Origin: Actinomycetospora sp. NBRC 106378
GTDB lineage: Bacteria > Actinomycetota > Actinomycetes > Mycobacteriales > Pseudonocardiaceae
Direction: 5' to 3'
Length of the DNA stretch: 64,000 nucleotides
Assembly: GCF_030269685.1 (NCBI RefSeq)
Contig: NZ_BSTT01000009.1
Span: 180,244-244,243 of the forward strand
The notes below the pieces were generated by a model. The model saw only the letters and a program-made list of their open reading frames with translations. It ran no database searches and was not told the DNA's origin. Below are positions 16,882 to 26,832 of this stretch, one piece after another; the first letter of the stretch is position 1, and every line of letters starts with the position of its first letter. The translations under genes and the position numbers were made by a program.

Positions 16882-17178
16882 ATGTCGAGCCCGACGGACA
16901 CGATCCTGCTGGTCGTCTACTACGTCCTGTTCGTGTTCTACCTGTTCATCATCGGGCGCCTGGTCGTCGAGGTGGTACGGGGCTTCGCGCGCGAGTGGCG
17001 GCCGGCCGGGGGCACGGCTGTGAGCCTCGAGCTGATGTACCGGGTGACCGACCCGCCGGTGAACCTGCTCAAGCGGCTCATCCCGGCCGTGCGCATCGGG
17101 AACATCAGCCTGGACCTCTCGATGATGATCCTGCTCCTCGTGGTCTACATCGTGATGCGCGTGGTCGACCCACGGTGA
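16882..17178 (+). CDS. YggT family membrane protein
   Basis: A 98-residue protein with two hydrophobic segments: TILLVVYYVLFVFYLFIIGR (residues about 7-26) and ISLDLSMMILLLVVYIVMRV near the C-terminus. Between them is the YggT-type YRVTDPPVNLLKRLIPAVRIG, the family's signature. YggT proteins are linked to osmotic tolerance and, in Gram-positive bacteria, to the division site beside sepF. Here the gene is away from any division cluster, between a DUF952 gene and a methyltransferase gene. The start is ATG 16882 after GGGGG. Confidence 0.85.
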   Translation: MSSPTDTILLVVYYVLFVFYLFIIGRLVVEVVRGFAREWRPAGGTAVSLELMYRVTDPPVNLLKRLIPAVRIGNISLDLSMMILLLVVYIVMRVVDPR

Positions 17179-17231
17179 GATGAGACGACTTCCGGTGGTC
17201 GCCCGGCGGACGACCTGCCACGCTGCCTGGC

Positions 17232-17822
17232 GTGACGGCTGCTCGTGACCTGCTGACCTTCGTGTCCTCCGCCGTGCGGAGCCCGGGGGTGATCGGCGCG
17301 GTCGCCCCCAGCGGTCGCGCGCTGTCCGACCTCCTCGCGTCCGTGGCGCCGGCGGACACGGCGTCGACGGTCGTCGAGCTCGGACCCGGCACGGGCGTCG
17401 TCTCCGAGGCCCTGCGCCGCCGGGTCCCGCCGGAGTCGCGGCACGTCGCCGTCGAGCTCGACCGCAGCATGGTCTCCCTGCTGCGACGCAACCTGCCGTG
17501 GCTCGAGGTCATCGAGGGCGACGCGAAGAACCTGCAGAAGCTGCTGGCCGACGTGGGGATCACCGCCGTCGACACGATCGTCAGCGGGCTGCCCTGGACG
17601 CTGTTCAGCCGCGAGGCGCAGCGCGGGATCATGGAGCAGGTCAACCGCGTGCTGGTGCCGGGCGGCGTGTTCACCACCTTCGCCTACGCGCACGTGATGA
17701 ACCTCCCGACGCAGCGGCGGTTCCGCGACCTGCTCCAGGAGAGCTTCGACGTCGTCGAGGTCACGCCGATCGTCTGGCGCAACGTGCCGCCGGCGCTGGC
17801 CTACCAGTGCCGCAACGTCTGA
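17232..17822 (+). CDS. Class I SAM-dependent methyltransferase, phospholipid N-methyltransferase-like
   Basis: A 196-residue Rossmann methyltransferase. The SAM-binding motif I is VVELGPGTGVVSEAL near residues 53-67, and the acidic motif II is AVELDRSMV. The N-terminal SPGVIGAVAPSGRALSDLLA and the later VSGLPWTLFS motif are characteristic of PmtA-like phosphatidylethanolamine N-methyltransferases and related rRNA dimethylase-like enzymes. It has no membrane segment. The likely substrate is a phospholipid head group, but this is by family resemblance only. Starts at GTG 17232. It is convergent with the alpha/beta hydrolase, which ends five bases beyond. Confidence 0.75.
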   Translation: MTAARDLLTFVSSAVRSPGVIGAVAPSGRALSDLLASVAPADTASTVVELGPGTGVVSEALRRRVPPESRHVAVELDRSMVSLLRRNLPWLEVIEGDAKNLQKLLADVGITAVDTIVSGLPWTLFSREAQRGIMEQVNRVLVPGGVFTTFAYAHVMNLPTQRRFRDLLQESFDVVEVTPIVWRNVPPALAYQCRNV

Positions 17823-17826
17823 CCCC

Positions 17827-18768
17827 TCACCCCACCAGCTTGGCGCCGATCACCGCGGCCGACATCTCCCCGGGCTCCGTGGTCGCGCAGAACCCGGTCA
17901 GCAGGTCGACGAAGCGCTCCGGCTCGTCGCAGTGCGGGAAGTGCCCCGACCCGTCGAACACCTCGAGCCGGGATCCGGGCATGAGCGCCGACGCCCGGTA
18001 GGCGTGCCCCACCGGGATGATCGGGTCGCGGCGGCCCCAGACCACCATGGTCGGGAGGCCCTCGGTCAGGTAGAGCCGGTCGGTGCCGCTGACCCGCTGG
18101 CCGGACGGGCCGATGACGCCGCGGATGGTGTCGACGAAGGCGTCGGCGTGGGCGCGCTCGGTCAGCGATCCGACGTGGCGGGAGTACTCGACCAGCGACA
18201 CCTTCTCCGCGGGCGGCAGCGGCAGGGCGGCCGCGGCCCGCAGCGCGCTCACCCCCAGCCCCAGCAGGCCGGTACGGGCCAGCAGCGGCAGCACCACGCC
18301 GGCGCCGGGCAGCGCAGCCAGCCGCAGCGTCGGGCTGACTCCGCGTCCGAGCCCGCCCGAGGACACGAGCACCAGCCGCGAGCACATCTCCGGGAACTGG
18401 TAGGCGAACTGCATCGCGACCCCGCCCCCGAGCGAGTGCCCGACCACCGTCACGCGCTTGTGCCCGAGCGCCGCGAGCAGGTCCCGCAGGCCGTTCGCGT
18501 AGGCGCCCATCGAGAAGTCGCCGCTGGGGCCCGCGGACTCACCGTGCCCGAGCAGGTCGGGCGCGATCACGAGGTGCGGACAGCCCTCCTGCTCCAGCCG
18601 GTCGATCACCGGCTGCCAGGTGGAGGAGCTCCCGGCGACGCCGTGGAGCAGCACCAGCACCTCCGGCTCGTCGGCGGACGCCGTCGGGCACGCCTCCAGG
18701 TACGACATCCGGTGCCCGTGGAGCGTGACGGCCCGCCGCGTGGTGCCCATGAAGGCATCGTGTCCCAT
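17827..18768 (-). CDS. Alpha/beta-fold hydrolase
   Basis: About 313 residues. The oxyanion-hole segment is LLHGVAGSSSTW; the nucleophile elbow is GHSLGGG (Ser); the acid lies in VVWGRRDPIIP; the catalytic His is in DGSGHFPHCDEP near the C-terminus. This complete Ser-Asp-His set marks an active hydrolase of the meta-cleavage/lipase-like group with a cap domain (PGAGVVLPLLARTGLLGLG). The substrate is unknown. Start choice is uncertain: ATG 18768 is used; ATG 18750 (MGTTRRAV) and an upstream start at 18810 are in frame. It is divergent from the GH3 lipoprotein. Confidence 0.82.
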   Translation of the reverse strand: MGHDAFMGTTRRAVTLHGHRMSYLEACPTASADEPEVLVLLHGVAGSSSTWQPVIDRLEQEGCPHLVIAPDLLGHGESAGPSGDFSMGAYANGLRDLLAALGHKRVTVVGHSLGGGVAMQFAYQFPEMCSRLVLVSSGGLGRGVSPTLRLAALPGAGVVLPLLARTGLLGLGVSALRAAAALPLPPAEKVSLVEYSRHVGSLTERAHADAFVDTIRGVIGPSGQRVSGTDRLYLTEGLPTMVVWGRRDPIIPVGHAYRASALMPGSRLEVFDGSGHFPHCDEPERFVDLLTGFCATTEPGEMSAAVIGAKLVG

Positions 18769-18848
18769 CGACCACGCCGTTGCCCACCCGTGTCCCTTCC
18801 CGGCACCCACGCGGAGCCCGACCCGCCCGATCCCTACCCTGACCCGCG

Positions 18849-20015
18849 ATGTCCCGTTCCGGTCTGGTCGCCTCCTTCTCCGCCCTCGCCCTGCTGACGG
18901 GCTGCGGCGCCGCGCAGGCCCCGGCCGCGCCGCCCCTTCCCACCGGGTCGAGCGCCGCGGCCGCGCCCACCACCACGGCGGCCCCCGTCTCCTGCGCCAC
19001 GGCGACCTACGACCGCCTGAGCGAGCGGCAGCGCTACGCCCAGCTCGTCGTCATCGGGGTCCCGGCCGGTGGCGTCAGCAGCGCCGCGCGGACCGCCCTG
19101 GGGCTCGAGCCCGGCGGGATCATCCTCACCGACGGCGGGTCGGCGAGCGCCGACGCGGTGACGAAGGTGGTCACCAGTGCCCAGGCCACGGGTGGTGCCG
19201 AGGTCCCCCTGCTCGTCTCGGCCGACCAAGAGGGCGGTCAGGTCCAGGAGCTGGAGGGCCCCGGCTTCCCGACGATGCCCTCGGCGCTGGCGCAGGGTCG
19301 CGACCCGAACGGCCTGCGGGCGGACGCGAAGGGCTGGGGCCAGGCCCTGCGCGACGTGGGCGTCACCGTGAACCTGGCTCCGGTCGCGGACGTCGTCGAC
19401 CCGTCGTTGGGCACGCAGAACGCGCCGGTGGGCCGGTACGACCGGCAGTACGGCGACGACGCCGCGACCGCCTCGGCGGGCGTGCGGGCCTTCGTCGCCG
19501 GCATGCGCGACGCCGACGTCGCCCCGACGCTGAAGCACTTCCCGGGACTCGGCGAGGTCCGGCAGAACACCGACTTCGCCGGGGGAGTGGTCGACTCGAC
19601 CACGACGACGGACTCGCCGACGCTGCAGTCGTTCGCGGCGGGGATCCGCGCGGGGGCGCCGTTGGTGATGATGTCGTCGGCGCGCTACAGCCGCATCGAC
19701 CCCGGGAACCAGGCGCTCTTCTCCTCGCGGGTGATGAACGACCTGCTCCGCGGACAGCTGGGGTTCCAGGGCGTGATCATGACCGACGACGTCGGGGCGG
19801 CGGCCGCGCTCGCCGACACCGCCGTCGGTGCGCGGGCGACGAGGTTCCTCGCCGCGGGCGGCGATCTCGTGCTCACCATCCGGCCGGGTGACCTCGCCCC
19901 GATGCTCGACGCGATCACCGCGGCGGCCCGCGAGCCGGCGTTCGCGCAGCGTGCGCAGGACGCGGTCCGGCGGGTGCTCACGTTCAAGGAGCAGCAGGGC
20001 ATCCTCCGCTGTTGA
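18849..20015 (+). CDS. GH3-family beta-N-acetylhexosaminidase-like lipoprotein (LpqI-like)
   Basis: A 388-residue lipoprotein. The signal peptide ends in the lipobox LLTGC (Cys at about residue 19), followed by an Ala/Thr/Pro-rich linker. The GH3 barrel then shows LLVSADQEGGQVQ, KHFPGLG near residue 229 and the nucleophile Asp in IMTDDVGAAA near residue 311. NagZ-type enzymes normally continue KHFPG(H/L)G with D-(S/T)-H, supplying the acid/base His; here the corresponding stretch reads NTDF, so catalysis may differ or be weaker. Family role: cleavage of N-acetylglucosamine from recycled cell-wall fragments outside the membrane. Confidence 0.85.
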   Translation: MSRSGLVASFSALALLTGCGAAQAPAAPPLPTGSSAAAAPTTTAAPVSCATATYDRLSERQRYAQLVVIGVPAGGVSSAARTALGLEPGGIILTDGGSASADAVTKVVTSAQATGGAEVPLLVSADQEGGQVQELEGPGFPTMPSALAQGRDPNGLRADAKGWGQALRDVGVTVNLAPVADVVDPSLGTQNAPVGRYDRQYGDDAATASAGVRAFVAGMRDADVAPTLKHFPGLGEVRQNTDFAGGVVDSTTTTDSPTLQSFAAGIRAGAPLVMMSSARYSRIDPGNQALFSSRVMNDLLRGQLGFQGVIMTDDVGAAAALADTAVGARATRFLAAGGDLVLTIRPGDLAPMLDAITAAAREPAFAQRAQDAVRRVLTFKEQQGILRC

Positions 20016-20080
20016 CGGTCGCTCGCGGTCGCTACCCGGCGGTAGTGCGCCCCGCTGCGGGACCTGCGAGAGTGCGGGCC

Positions 20081-21253
20081 GTGGACCTGACCTACACGGC
20101 CGAGGAGGAGCAGTTCCGACAGGAGCTGCGCACCTGGCTGGCCGAGAACATCCCCACCGAGTGGACCGTTCCGGGCTACTGGGCGACGCTGTCCGACGAG
20201 GAGTCGTTCGAGAAGCGCCGGGAGTGGGAGGCGCGCAAGACCGCCGCCGGCTTCTCGGGCATCCAGTGGCCCGTCGAGTACGGCGGCCGGGGCGGCACCC
20301 CCGCCATGAAGGCCATCTACGACGAGGAGACGGTGCGGGCCCACGCCCCGCAGACCGTCAACGTCCTGGGCCTGACCTTCCTCGCCCCGACGATCATGGC
20401 GATCGGTACCGACGAGCAGAAGGCCGAGATCATCGGCCCGATGCTGCGCAACGAGGTCATCTGGTGCCAGGGCTTCTCCGAGCCCGGCGCCGGGTCCGAC
20501 CTCGCGGCGGTGGCGACGCGCGGTGTGCTCGACGGCGACGAGTACGTCGTCAACGGCCAGAAGATCTGGACCACCAACGCCATGCACGGCGACAAGATCT
20601 TCACCATCGTGCGCACCGAGGCCGGCTCGGAGAAGCACAAGGGCCTGTCGATGCTGCTGATCGACATGAACCAGCCCGGCGTCGAGGCCCGCCCGCTCAA
20701 GCAGATGAGCGGGGCGAGCGAGTTCGGCGAGGTGTTCTTCACCGACGCCCGTGTCCCCGCCAAGGACTGCCTGGGCGAGATCGGCCAGGGCTGGCGCACC
20801 GCGATGCTGCTGCTCTCCTTCGAGCGCGGCGCCTCGGGCGTCGGGCAGTACACCGAGTTCCGCCGCCAGTACGACGAGATCGTCGCCGAGGCGAAGCGCT
20901 TCGGCCGGGCGGACGACCCGGTGGCCCGCCAGGAGCTCGCCCGCTGCCTGGTGGAGCTGGAGTGCCTGCGCTACCACGCGATGCACATCCTCACCCAGGT
21001 CGAGCAGGGCAAGGACCTCGGTTCGGAGTCCTCGATGACCAAGCTGCAGTGGTCCGAGGCGTTCCAGGACCTCTGGGAGGCCTTCGAGCACGTGCTCGGC
21101 CCGGAGGCGACGCTGTCGGCGCCGCGCCCCGACGTCGACCTGTCCCCGTTCCACGCGCAGGACCACTGGTCCCGGTCGGTCACGATCTGGGGCGGCTCGT
21201 CGCAGGTCCAGCGCAACATCGTCGCCGAGCGCGTGCTCGGCCTGCCGCGGTAG
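20081..21253 (+). CDS. Acyl-CoA dehydrogenase, larger subunit of a likely pair
   Basis: A 390-residue flavoprotein with the acyl-CoA dehydrogenase three-domain layout. An N-terminal helical domain (EEEQFRQELRTWLAENIP) leads to the middle beta-barrel, with WCQGFSEPGAGSDLA and the FAD/substrate-binding KIWTTNAM; the C-terminal helical domain ends with WGGSSQVQRNIVAERVLGLPR. It is followed after 11 bases by a second, shorter acyl-CoA dehydrogenase gene. Such back-to-back pairs in actinobacteria often form alpha2beta2 heterotetramers with one FAD-binding active site per dimer, as in mycobacterial steroid-side-chain FadE pairs. The substrate is unknown. Starts at GTG 20081. Confidence 0.88.
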   Translation: MDLTYTAEEEQFRQELRTWLAENIPTEWTVPGYWATLSDEESFEKRREWEARKTAAGFSGIQWPVEYGGRGGTPAMKAIYDEETVRAHAPQTVNVLGLTFLAPTIMAIGTDEQKAEIIGPMLRNEVIWCQGFSEPGAGSDLAAVATRGVLDGDEYVVNGQKIWTTNAMHGDKIFTIVRTEAGSEKHKGLSMLLIDMNQPGVEARPLKQMSGASEFGEVFFTDARVPAKDCLGEIGQGWRTAMLLLSFERGASGVGQYTEFRRQYDEIVAEAKRFGRADDPVARQELARCLVELECLRYHAMHILTQVEQGKDLGSESSMTKLQWSEAFQDLWEAFEHVLGPEATLSAPRPDVDLSPFHAQDHWSRSVTIWGGSSQVQRNIVAERVLGLPR

Positions 21254-21264
21254 AGGAGAGGCAC

Positions 21265-22362
21265 GTGTTCTTCGCACTGACCGACGAGCAGCAGGCCTTC
21301 GCCTCGACGGTGACCGAGTTCCTCGCCGACCGCTTCGACCTCGAGGCCGTCCGCGGCGTCGTCGAGGACCCGGAGGGTGACGGCCACCCGGTGACCCTCT
21401 GGAAGGGGCTCGCGGACCAGGGGACGCTCGCCGTCCTCGTCCCCGAGGAGCACGACGGGCTCGGGCTCGGGCTCGTCGACGCCCAGGTGGTCGCCCGCGC
21501 GCTCGGCGCCGGCGTCGCACCCGGACCGTGGCTCGCGACCGTGCTGGCCGCCGAGGCCGTCCGGATCGCCGGGTCGGCCGAGCAGCAGTCCCGGTGGCTC
21601 CCGGCCCTCGCGGCGGGCGAGACGGTCGGCACCGTCGCGCTGCGCGGCGAGGGGGGTGCCTGGGACGGCTCGGGTATCACCGTCGACGCGAACGACGGCC
21701 GGCTCAACGGGTCGGCCTCCCCGGTCGACTACCCCGCCGTCGCCGGGCTGATCGTCGTGGCGGCCACGGACGCGTCCGGCACCCCGGGGCTGTACCTCGT
21801 CGAGGCGGGCGCCTCCGGGCTGACCGTCCGCGACCAGCACACCTACGACGGCACCGCCCGCGTGGGCGCGGTGGAGTTCGCCGACACGCCGGCCGAGGCG
21901 CTGCCGAACGGCGACGCGGCCGCCGTGCGGGCCCTGCTCGCGCGGGGTGCGGTGCTCAACGCCGCGGACCTCGTGGGCGTGGCCCGCGAGGCCTTGACCC
22001 GCACCGTGGCCTACGACCGCGACCGCAACCAGTTCGGCGTCCCCGTCGGGTCGTTCCAGGCGCTCAAGCACGCCCTGGCCGACCTGCACGTCGCGGTCAC
22101 CATGGCCGAGCACGCGGTGCTGTTCGCCGCGCACGCGGTGGACACCGACGACGACGGGGCCGCGATCGCGGTGGCCGTGGCCGGCTCGAAGGCCTCCGAC
22201 GCGGCGTGGAACGCGACCGGCGCGATGATCCAGTTCTTCGGCGGGATCGGGTTCACCTGGGAGCACGAGGCGCACTTCTTCTACAAGCGCGCCCGCCGTC
22301 GGGCCCCGCTGTTCGGCTCCGCCGCGGAGCACCGCGAGGCGCTGGCGGCGCTGACGATGTGA
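21265..22362 (+). CDS. Acyl-CoA dehydrogenase, second subunit of the pair
   Basis: A 365-residue acyl-CoA dehydrogenase homologue, more divergent than its upstream neighbour. N-terminal FALTDEQQAFASTVTEFL and DQGTLAVLVPEEHDGLGLG are recognisable; the C-terminal part keeps DRNQFGVPVGSFQALKHALAD and MIQFFGGIGFTWEHEAHFFYKRA. GTG 21265 is chosen for the strong GAGGAGAG at 21253-21260, which overlaps the upstream stop. It probably forms a hetero-oligomer with the preceding subunit. Strong hairpins follow the stop. Confidence 0.88.
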   Translation: MFFALTDEQQAFASTVTEFLADRFDLEAVRGVVEDPEGDGHPVTLWKGLADQGTLAVLVPEEHDGLGLGLVDAQVVARALGAGVAPGPWLATVLAAEAVRIAGSAEQQSRWLPALAAGETVGTVALRGEGGAWDGSGITVDANDGRLNGSASPVDYPAVAGLIVVAATDASGTPGLYLVEAGASGLTVRDQHTYDGTARVGAVEFADTPAEALPNGDAAAVRALLARGAVLNAADLVGVAREALTRTVAYDRDRNQFGVPVGSFQALKHALADLHVAVTMAEHAVLFAAHAVDTDDDGAAIAVAVAGSKASDAAWNATGAMIQFFGGIGFTWEHEAHFFYKRARRRAPLFGSAAEHREALAALTM

Positions 22363-22370
22363 CTCCGTCA

Positions 22371-22412
22371 GGTGAGCACTTCTCCGTGTCCTGGCACGGA
22401 TAAGTGCTCACC
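22371..22412. terminator. Long hairpin after the acyl-CoA dehydrogenase pair
   Basis: GGTGAGCACTT then TCCGTG (22371-22388) pairs with CACGGA then AAGTGCTCACC (22395-22412), 17 pairs with one internal mismatch and a TCCTGG loop. It begins eight bases after the stop codon. Confidence 0.75.
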
Positions 22413-22420
22413 AGGGGCGG

Positions 22421-22447
22421 AGCCCCACCCAACGGATAGGTGGGGCT
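22421..22447. terminator. Second hairpin in the same gap
   Basis: AGCCCCACC (22421-22429) pairs perfectly with GGTGGGGCT (22439-22447), loop of nine, eight bases beyond the first hairpin. The pair together isolates the dehydrogenase operon from the ABM/DUF3500 operon. Confidence 0.6.
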
Positions 22448-22511
22448 GCGCGCGGGGTAGTGGGGTGATGGCATGACCGGCGTCACCCCCTCACCGACGA
22501 AGGAGAACCCC

Positions 22512-22841
22512 GTGGCCAGCACTCCGACCCAGGACGACCGCAGCCTGCTGACGGTCGTCGCCCGTATGACGGCGAAGCCGGGCAAGGAGGACGAGCTCCG
22601 CCAGGGGCTCGAGGCGCTGATCCCGACCACGCTCGCCGAGGACGGCAACGTCAACTACGACCTGCACGTGGCCGAGGACGACCCGGCGACCTTCTTCTTC
22701 TACGAGAACTGGACCTCGGGCGAGAAGCTCGACGCCCACCTCGCCGCGCCGCACCTGGTCGACTTCGCCGGCAAGCTCGACGACCTGCTCGTGAACGGCT
22801 CCGAGGGTCTGGTCATCCAGCGCCTGAAGCGGATCGCGTGA
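22512..22841 (+). CDS. ABM-domain protein, putative quinol monooxygenase
   Basis: A 109-residue protein, a single antibiotic-biosynthesis-monooxygenase (ferredoxin-like) domain: LLTVVARMTAKPGKEDELRQ, then NVNYDLHVAEDDPATFFFYENW and LDAHLAAPHL, matching the YgiN-type family. Such proteins are dimeric and cytoplasmic and act as cofactor-free quinol oxygenases or small-molecule-binding enzymes. GTG 22512 is preferred because AAGGAG lies seven bases upstream; an in-frame ATG at 22473 would add 13 residues of non-conserved sequence. The stop overlaps the next start (GTGA, 22838-22841). Confidence 0.85.
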   Translation: MASTPTQDDRSLLTVVARMTAKPGKEDELRQGLEALIPTTLAEDGNVNYDLHVAEDDPATFFFYENWTSGEKLDAHLAAPHLVDFAGKLDDLLVNGSEGLVIQRLKRIA

Positions 22842-23968
22842 CGGCGACCCCCGCGTCCGTCGCCTCGGCCATGGCCGAGGCGGCGGCGGCCTGGCAGGAG
22901 ACCCTCGACGACGAGCAGTCGGCGCAGGGCGTCTGGGACTGGCCCGGTTCGAAGGCCGCCGAGGCCGAGCGGCTGAACTGGTACTACACGCCGACCGACC
23001 ACGGCGGGCTGACGGTGCACGAGCAGCTGCCCCACCAGCAGCGGGCGGCGATGAAGCTGCTCGCCACGGGGCTCTCGGAGCCCGCGTACGTCACCGCGAC
23101 GACGATCATGGGCCTGGAGAACGTCCTCGACCGCACCGAGGGGTTCGCCACCGGGTTCGGCCGCGACCGCGGCCGCGACCCGGGGATGTACTACCTGCGC
23201 GTGTTCGGCGACCCCACCGGCGACGCCCCGTGGGGATGGCGCTTCGGCGGGCACCACGTGTCGGTCAACCACCTGGTGGTCGACGGCGAGGCCGTCGCGG
23301 GCTCCCCGTGCTTCCTCGGCGCCGACCCGATGGTCTCCCCGCTGCTCGGTGGGCAGGAGCTGCGTCCGCTGGGCGGGATCGAGGACACCGGGCGGGCCCT
23401 GCTGCACGCGCTCGACCCCGGACAGCGCGAGCAGGCCATCCTGACGCCGACGGCCCCGGCGGACATCATCGGCGCCAACCGGACGCACACCGGCCCCGGC
23501 GACCGGCTGATCCCGCTGCCCGACCTCTGGCGCGGCCACTTCGACGACCAGGCCCTCGAGGACCGGCTCTGGTCGATGCACGACGGCCTCGAGGCCCAGC
23601 TCGGCGTCACCGACGCCGACCGTGCCGCCACCGAGCTGTCCGCGCAGCCGAAGGGGATCGCGGCGAAGGACCTCTCGCCCGGGCAGCACGAGCTGCTCCG
23701 GGCGGTCGTCGGGGTGTACCTCGACCGCATGCCGCCCGGGCTGGTGGAGCGGGAGTACGAGCGGCTCGACCTCGACGGCGTGCACTTCGCCTGGGCGGGC
23801 GGCCTCGAGCGCGGCGACCCGCACTACTACCGCCTCGAGGGCCCGGGCCTGCTCGCCGAGTGGGACAACACCCAGCGCGGCGTCAACCACGCGCACAGCG
23901 TGTGGCGGGTGCCCGGCCAGGAGTTCGGCCGGGACGTGCTCGGCGACCACCTGCGCGCCCACCACTGA
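22838..23968 (+). CDS. DUF3500 family protein
   Basis: A 376-residue protein with the DUF3500 hallmarks: LNWYYTPTDHGGLTVHEQLPHQQRA near the N-terminus (the family's N/W-Y/F-P-R-G-L region), PWGWRFGGHHVSVNHLVVDG near residue 130, and LEGPGLLAEWDNTQRGVNHAHSVWR at the C-terminus. Numerous His, Trp and Asp residues suggest a metal or redox site, but no function is established for the family. It is translationally coupled to the ABM monooxygenase-like protein, suggesting a shared oxidative or detoxifying step (inference). No signal peptide. Confidence 0.85.
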   Translation: MTATPASVASAMAEAAAAWQETLDDEQSAQGVWDWPGSKAAEAERLNWYYTPTDHGGLTVHEQLPHQQRAAMKLLATGLSEPAYVTATTIMGLENVLDRTEGFATGFGRDRGRDPGMYYLRVFGDPTGDAPWGWRFGGHHVSVNHLVVDGEAVAGSPCFLGADPMVSPLLGGQELRPLGGIEDTGRALLHALDPGQREQAILTPTAPADIIGANRTHTGPGDRLIPLPDLWRGHFDDQALEDRLWSMHDGLEAQLGVTDADRAATELSAQPKGIAAKDLSPGQHELLRAVVGVYLDRMPPGLVEREYERLDLDGVHFAWAGGLERGDPHYYRLEGPGLLAEWDNTQRGVNHAHSVWRVPGQEFGRDVLGDHLRAHH

Positions 23969-24045
23969 GGGCATGCGTTCCCGACGGCGGGTGCACCGCA
24001 CCCGCCGTCCGGAAGGCCCCGTGAACGCGGGATTACCCTGGACCC

Positions 24046-25161
24046 GTGGACGACTCGACCGCGACCCAGCTCAAGGACCTCGCCGCCAGCCTCGATTCGG
24101 TGGAGGCGGCGATGGACCTGGACGGTCTGCGGCGGCAGGTCGCCGAGCTGGAGACGCAGGTCGCGGCCCCGGACCTCTGGGACGACGTCGAGACCGCGCA
24201 GAAGCTGACCAGCGAGTTCACCCACAAGCAGGCCGACCTGCGCAAGGCGGAGTCGCTGCGCTCGCGCCTGGACGACCTGTCGACGCTCTACGAGATGGCC
24301 GACGAGGAGTCGGGGTCCGACGCCGCCGACCTCGTCACCGAGGCCGACGCCGAGCGGGCGTCGCTGCAGACCGACATCAGCGCTTTCGAGGTGCGCACGC
24401 TGCTCAACGGCGAGTACGACGAGCGCGACGCGCTGGTCACGGTGCGCGCGGAGGCGGGTGGGGTGGACGCCGCCGACTTCGCCGAGATGCTGATGCGGAT
24501 GTACCTGCGGTGGGCCGAGCGCCACGGCTACCCGACCGACGTCTACGACACCTCCTACTCCGAGGAGGCGGGCATCAAGTCCGCCACCTTCAAGGTCAGC
24601 GCGCCCTACGCCTACGGGACGCTGTCGGTCGAGCAGGGCACCCACCGGCTCGTGCGCATCTCGCCGTTCGACAACCAGGGGCGGCGTCAGACGAGCTTCG
24701 CCGGCGTCGAGGTCGCGCCCGTCGTCGAGTCGACCGACCACGTGGAGATCGACGAGAAGGACCTCCGCGTCGACGTCTACCGCTCCTCGGGCCCCGGCGG
24801 GCAGGGCGTCAACACCACCGACTCCGCGGTGCGGCTGACCCACATGCCCACCGGCATCGTCGTGAGCTGTCAGAACGAGCGCTCGCAGCTGCAGAACAAG
24901 GCGACCGCCATGACGGTGCTCGCGGCGAAGCTGCTCGAGCGCCGCCGGGCCGAGGAGCGGGCCCTGCTGGACTCGCTCAAGGACTCCGGCTCGTCGTGGG
25001 GCAACCAGATGCGCTCCTACGTGCTGCACCCGTACCAGATGGTCAAGGACCTGCGGACCAACCAGGAGACGTCGCAGACCTCCCAGGTACTCGACGGGTT
25101 CATCGACGACTTCCTCGACGCCGGGATCCGGTGGCGCAAGCAGACCGGGGCCGCTGCGTAG
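24046..25161 (+). CDS. prfB: Peptide chain release factor 2
   Basis: A 371-residue class I release factor. The SPF tripeptide that reads UGA/UAA is in [12 protein letters not shown], and the peptidyl-transferase GGQ loop is [19 protein letters not shown]. The reading frame is continuous, with no programmed +1 frameshift site, unlike the E. coli gene. It starts at GTG 24046. It is the first gene of the prfB-ftsE-ftsX-smpB-ssrA order conserved in actinobacteria, bringing stop-codon release next to ribosome rescue. Confidence 0.97.
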   Translation: MDDSTATQLKDLAASLDSVEAAMDLDGLRRQVAELETQVAAPDLWDDVETAQKLTSEFTHKQADLRKAESLRSRLDDLSTLYEMADEESGSDAADLVTEADAERASLQTDISAFEVRTLLNGEYDERDALVTVRAEAGGVDAADFAEMLMRMYLRWAERHGYPTDVYDTSYSEEAGIKSATFKVSAPYAYGTLSVEQGTHRLVRISPFDNQGRRQTSFAGVEVAPVVESTDHVEIDEKDLRVDVYRSSGPGGQGVNTTDSAVRLTHMPTGIVVSCQNERSQLQNKATAMTVLAAKLLERRRAEERALLDSLKDSGSSWGNQMRSYVLHPYQMVKDLRTNQETSQTSQVLDGFIDDFLDAGIRWRKQTGAAA

Positions 25162-25224
25162 CGGGTCCGTGGGGGCGTTCGCCCGTCCGGGAAGATCGAC
25201 ACCGCCCGCGTAGCATCGCGCCTC

Positions 25225-25910
<686 letters not shown>

Positions 25911-25914
<4 letters not shown>

Positions 25915-26816
25915 ACGGGCTCGGCTTCGTCTGGCGGGAGGCGGTCGCCGGTCTGCGGCGCAACGTGACCATGTCGGTCGCGATGATGCTGACGACGGCG
26001 ATCTCGCTGGGCATGCTCGGGGCCGGCCTGCTCGCGGTCCGCACCATCGACCGCACCCAGGACCTCTACTACTCCCAGCTCGCCGTGCAGGTCGCGCTCG
26101 ACGAGCCCACCAGCGCGGGCGACCCGGACTGCACCAGCCCGACGTGCGCGGGGCTGCGGCAGGAGCTGCAGGCCGACCCGCTGGTCGCAGGGGTCACCTA
26201 CGAGTCCCGCGACGCCGCCTTCCAGCGGTTCCTGCGCATCTACGCCGGTCAGTCGATCCTGCAGCTGGTGCGGCCGCAGTCGCTCCCGGCGACGCTGCGG
26301 GTCACGCTGAAGGACCCGACCCGCGGGGACGCCCTCGTGGGTGAGTACTCCGACCGACCCGGCGTCCGGAACGTGGTGGACCAGCGTCGACTCGTGGAGG
26401 ACCTGTTCACCTTCCTCGGCAGCGTGCGCAACGGCGCCTTCGGGCTCGCGTCGGTGCAGGCCCTCGCGGCGCTGCTGCTGATCTCCAACACCATCCAGGT
26501 CTCGGCGTTTACCCGCCGCACGGAGGTGGGGATCATGCGGCTGGTCGGCGCCACCCGCTGGTACACCCAGGTGCCGTTCCTCATCGAGGCGGTGATCACC
26601 GGCGTGGTCGGGGCGGTCCTCGCGACCGGCGGGCTCGTGCTCGGCAAGCTCTTCTTCATCGACCGGCTGCTCTCCGGGCGGTTGATCTCCAACGCGATCC
26701 CCGCGGTCGGAATGAGCGACGTGCTCCTGTTCGTTGCACCCTTGCTGATCGTGATCGGCGCCGTCATCGCGGCGGCGACCGGGTATGTCACGCTTCGGCT
26801 GTACGTACGGAGCTGA
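25911..26816 (+). CDS. ftsX: Cell division protein FtsX
   Basis: A 301-residue membrane protein with the FtsX topology: TM1 around residues 21-43 ([20 protein letters not shown]), an extracellular loop with [15 protein letters not shown] and two Cys ([11 protein letters not shown]), then three C-terminal TM segments with the family [15 protein letters not shown]. The extracellular loop presumably engages RipC-type hydrolases, as in mycobacteria. The GTG start overlaps the ftsE stop. Confidence 0.95.
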
Positions 26817-26832
26817 AGGACAGGAGGCCCTC

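Noticed and set aside
24046..25161. Possible programmed frameshift in prfB
   Set aside because: The frame is continuous from GTG to stop with SPF and GGQ motifs intact; there is no in-frame early TGA.
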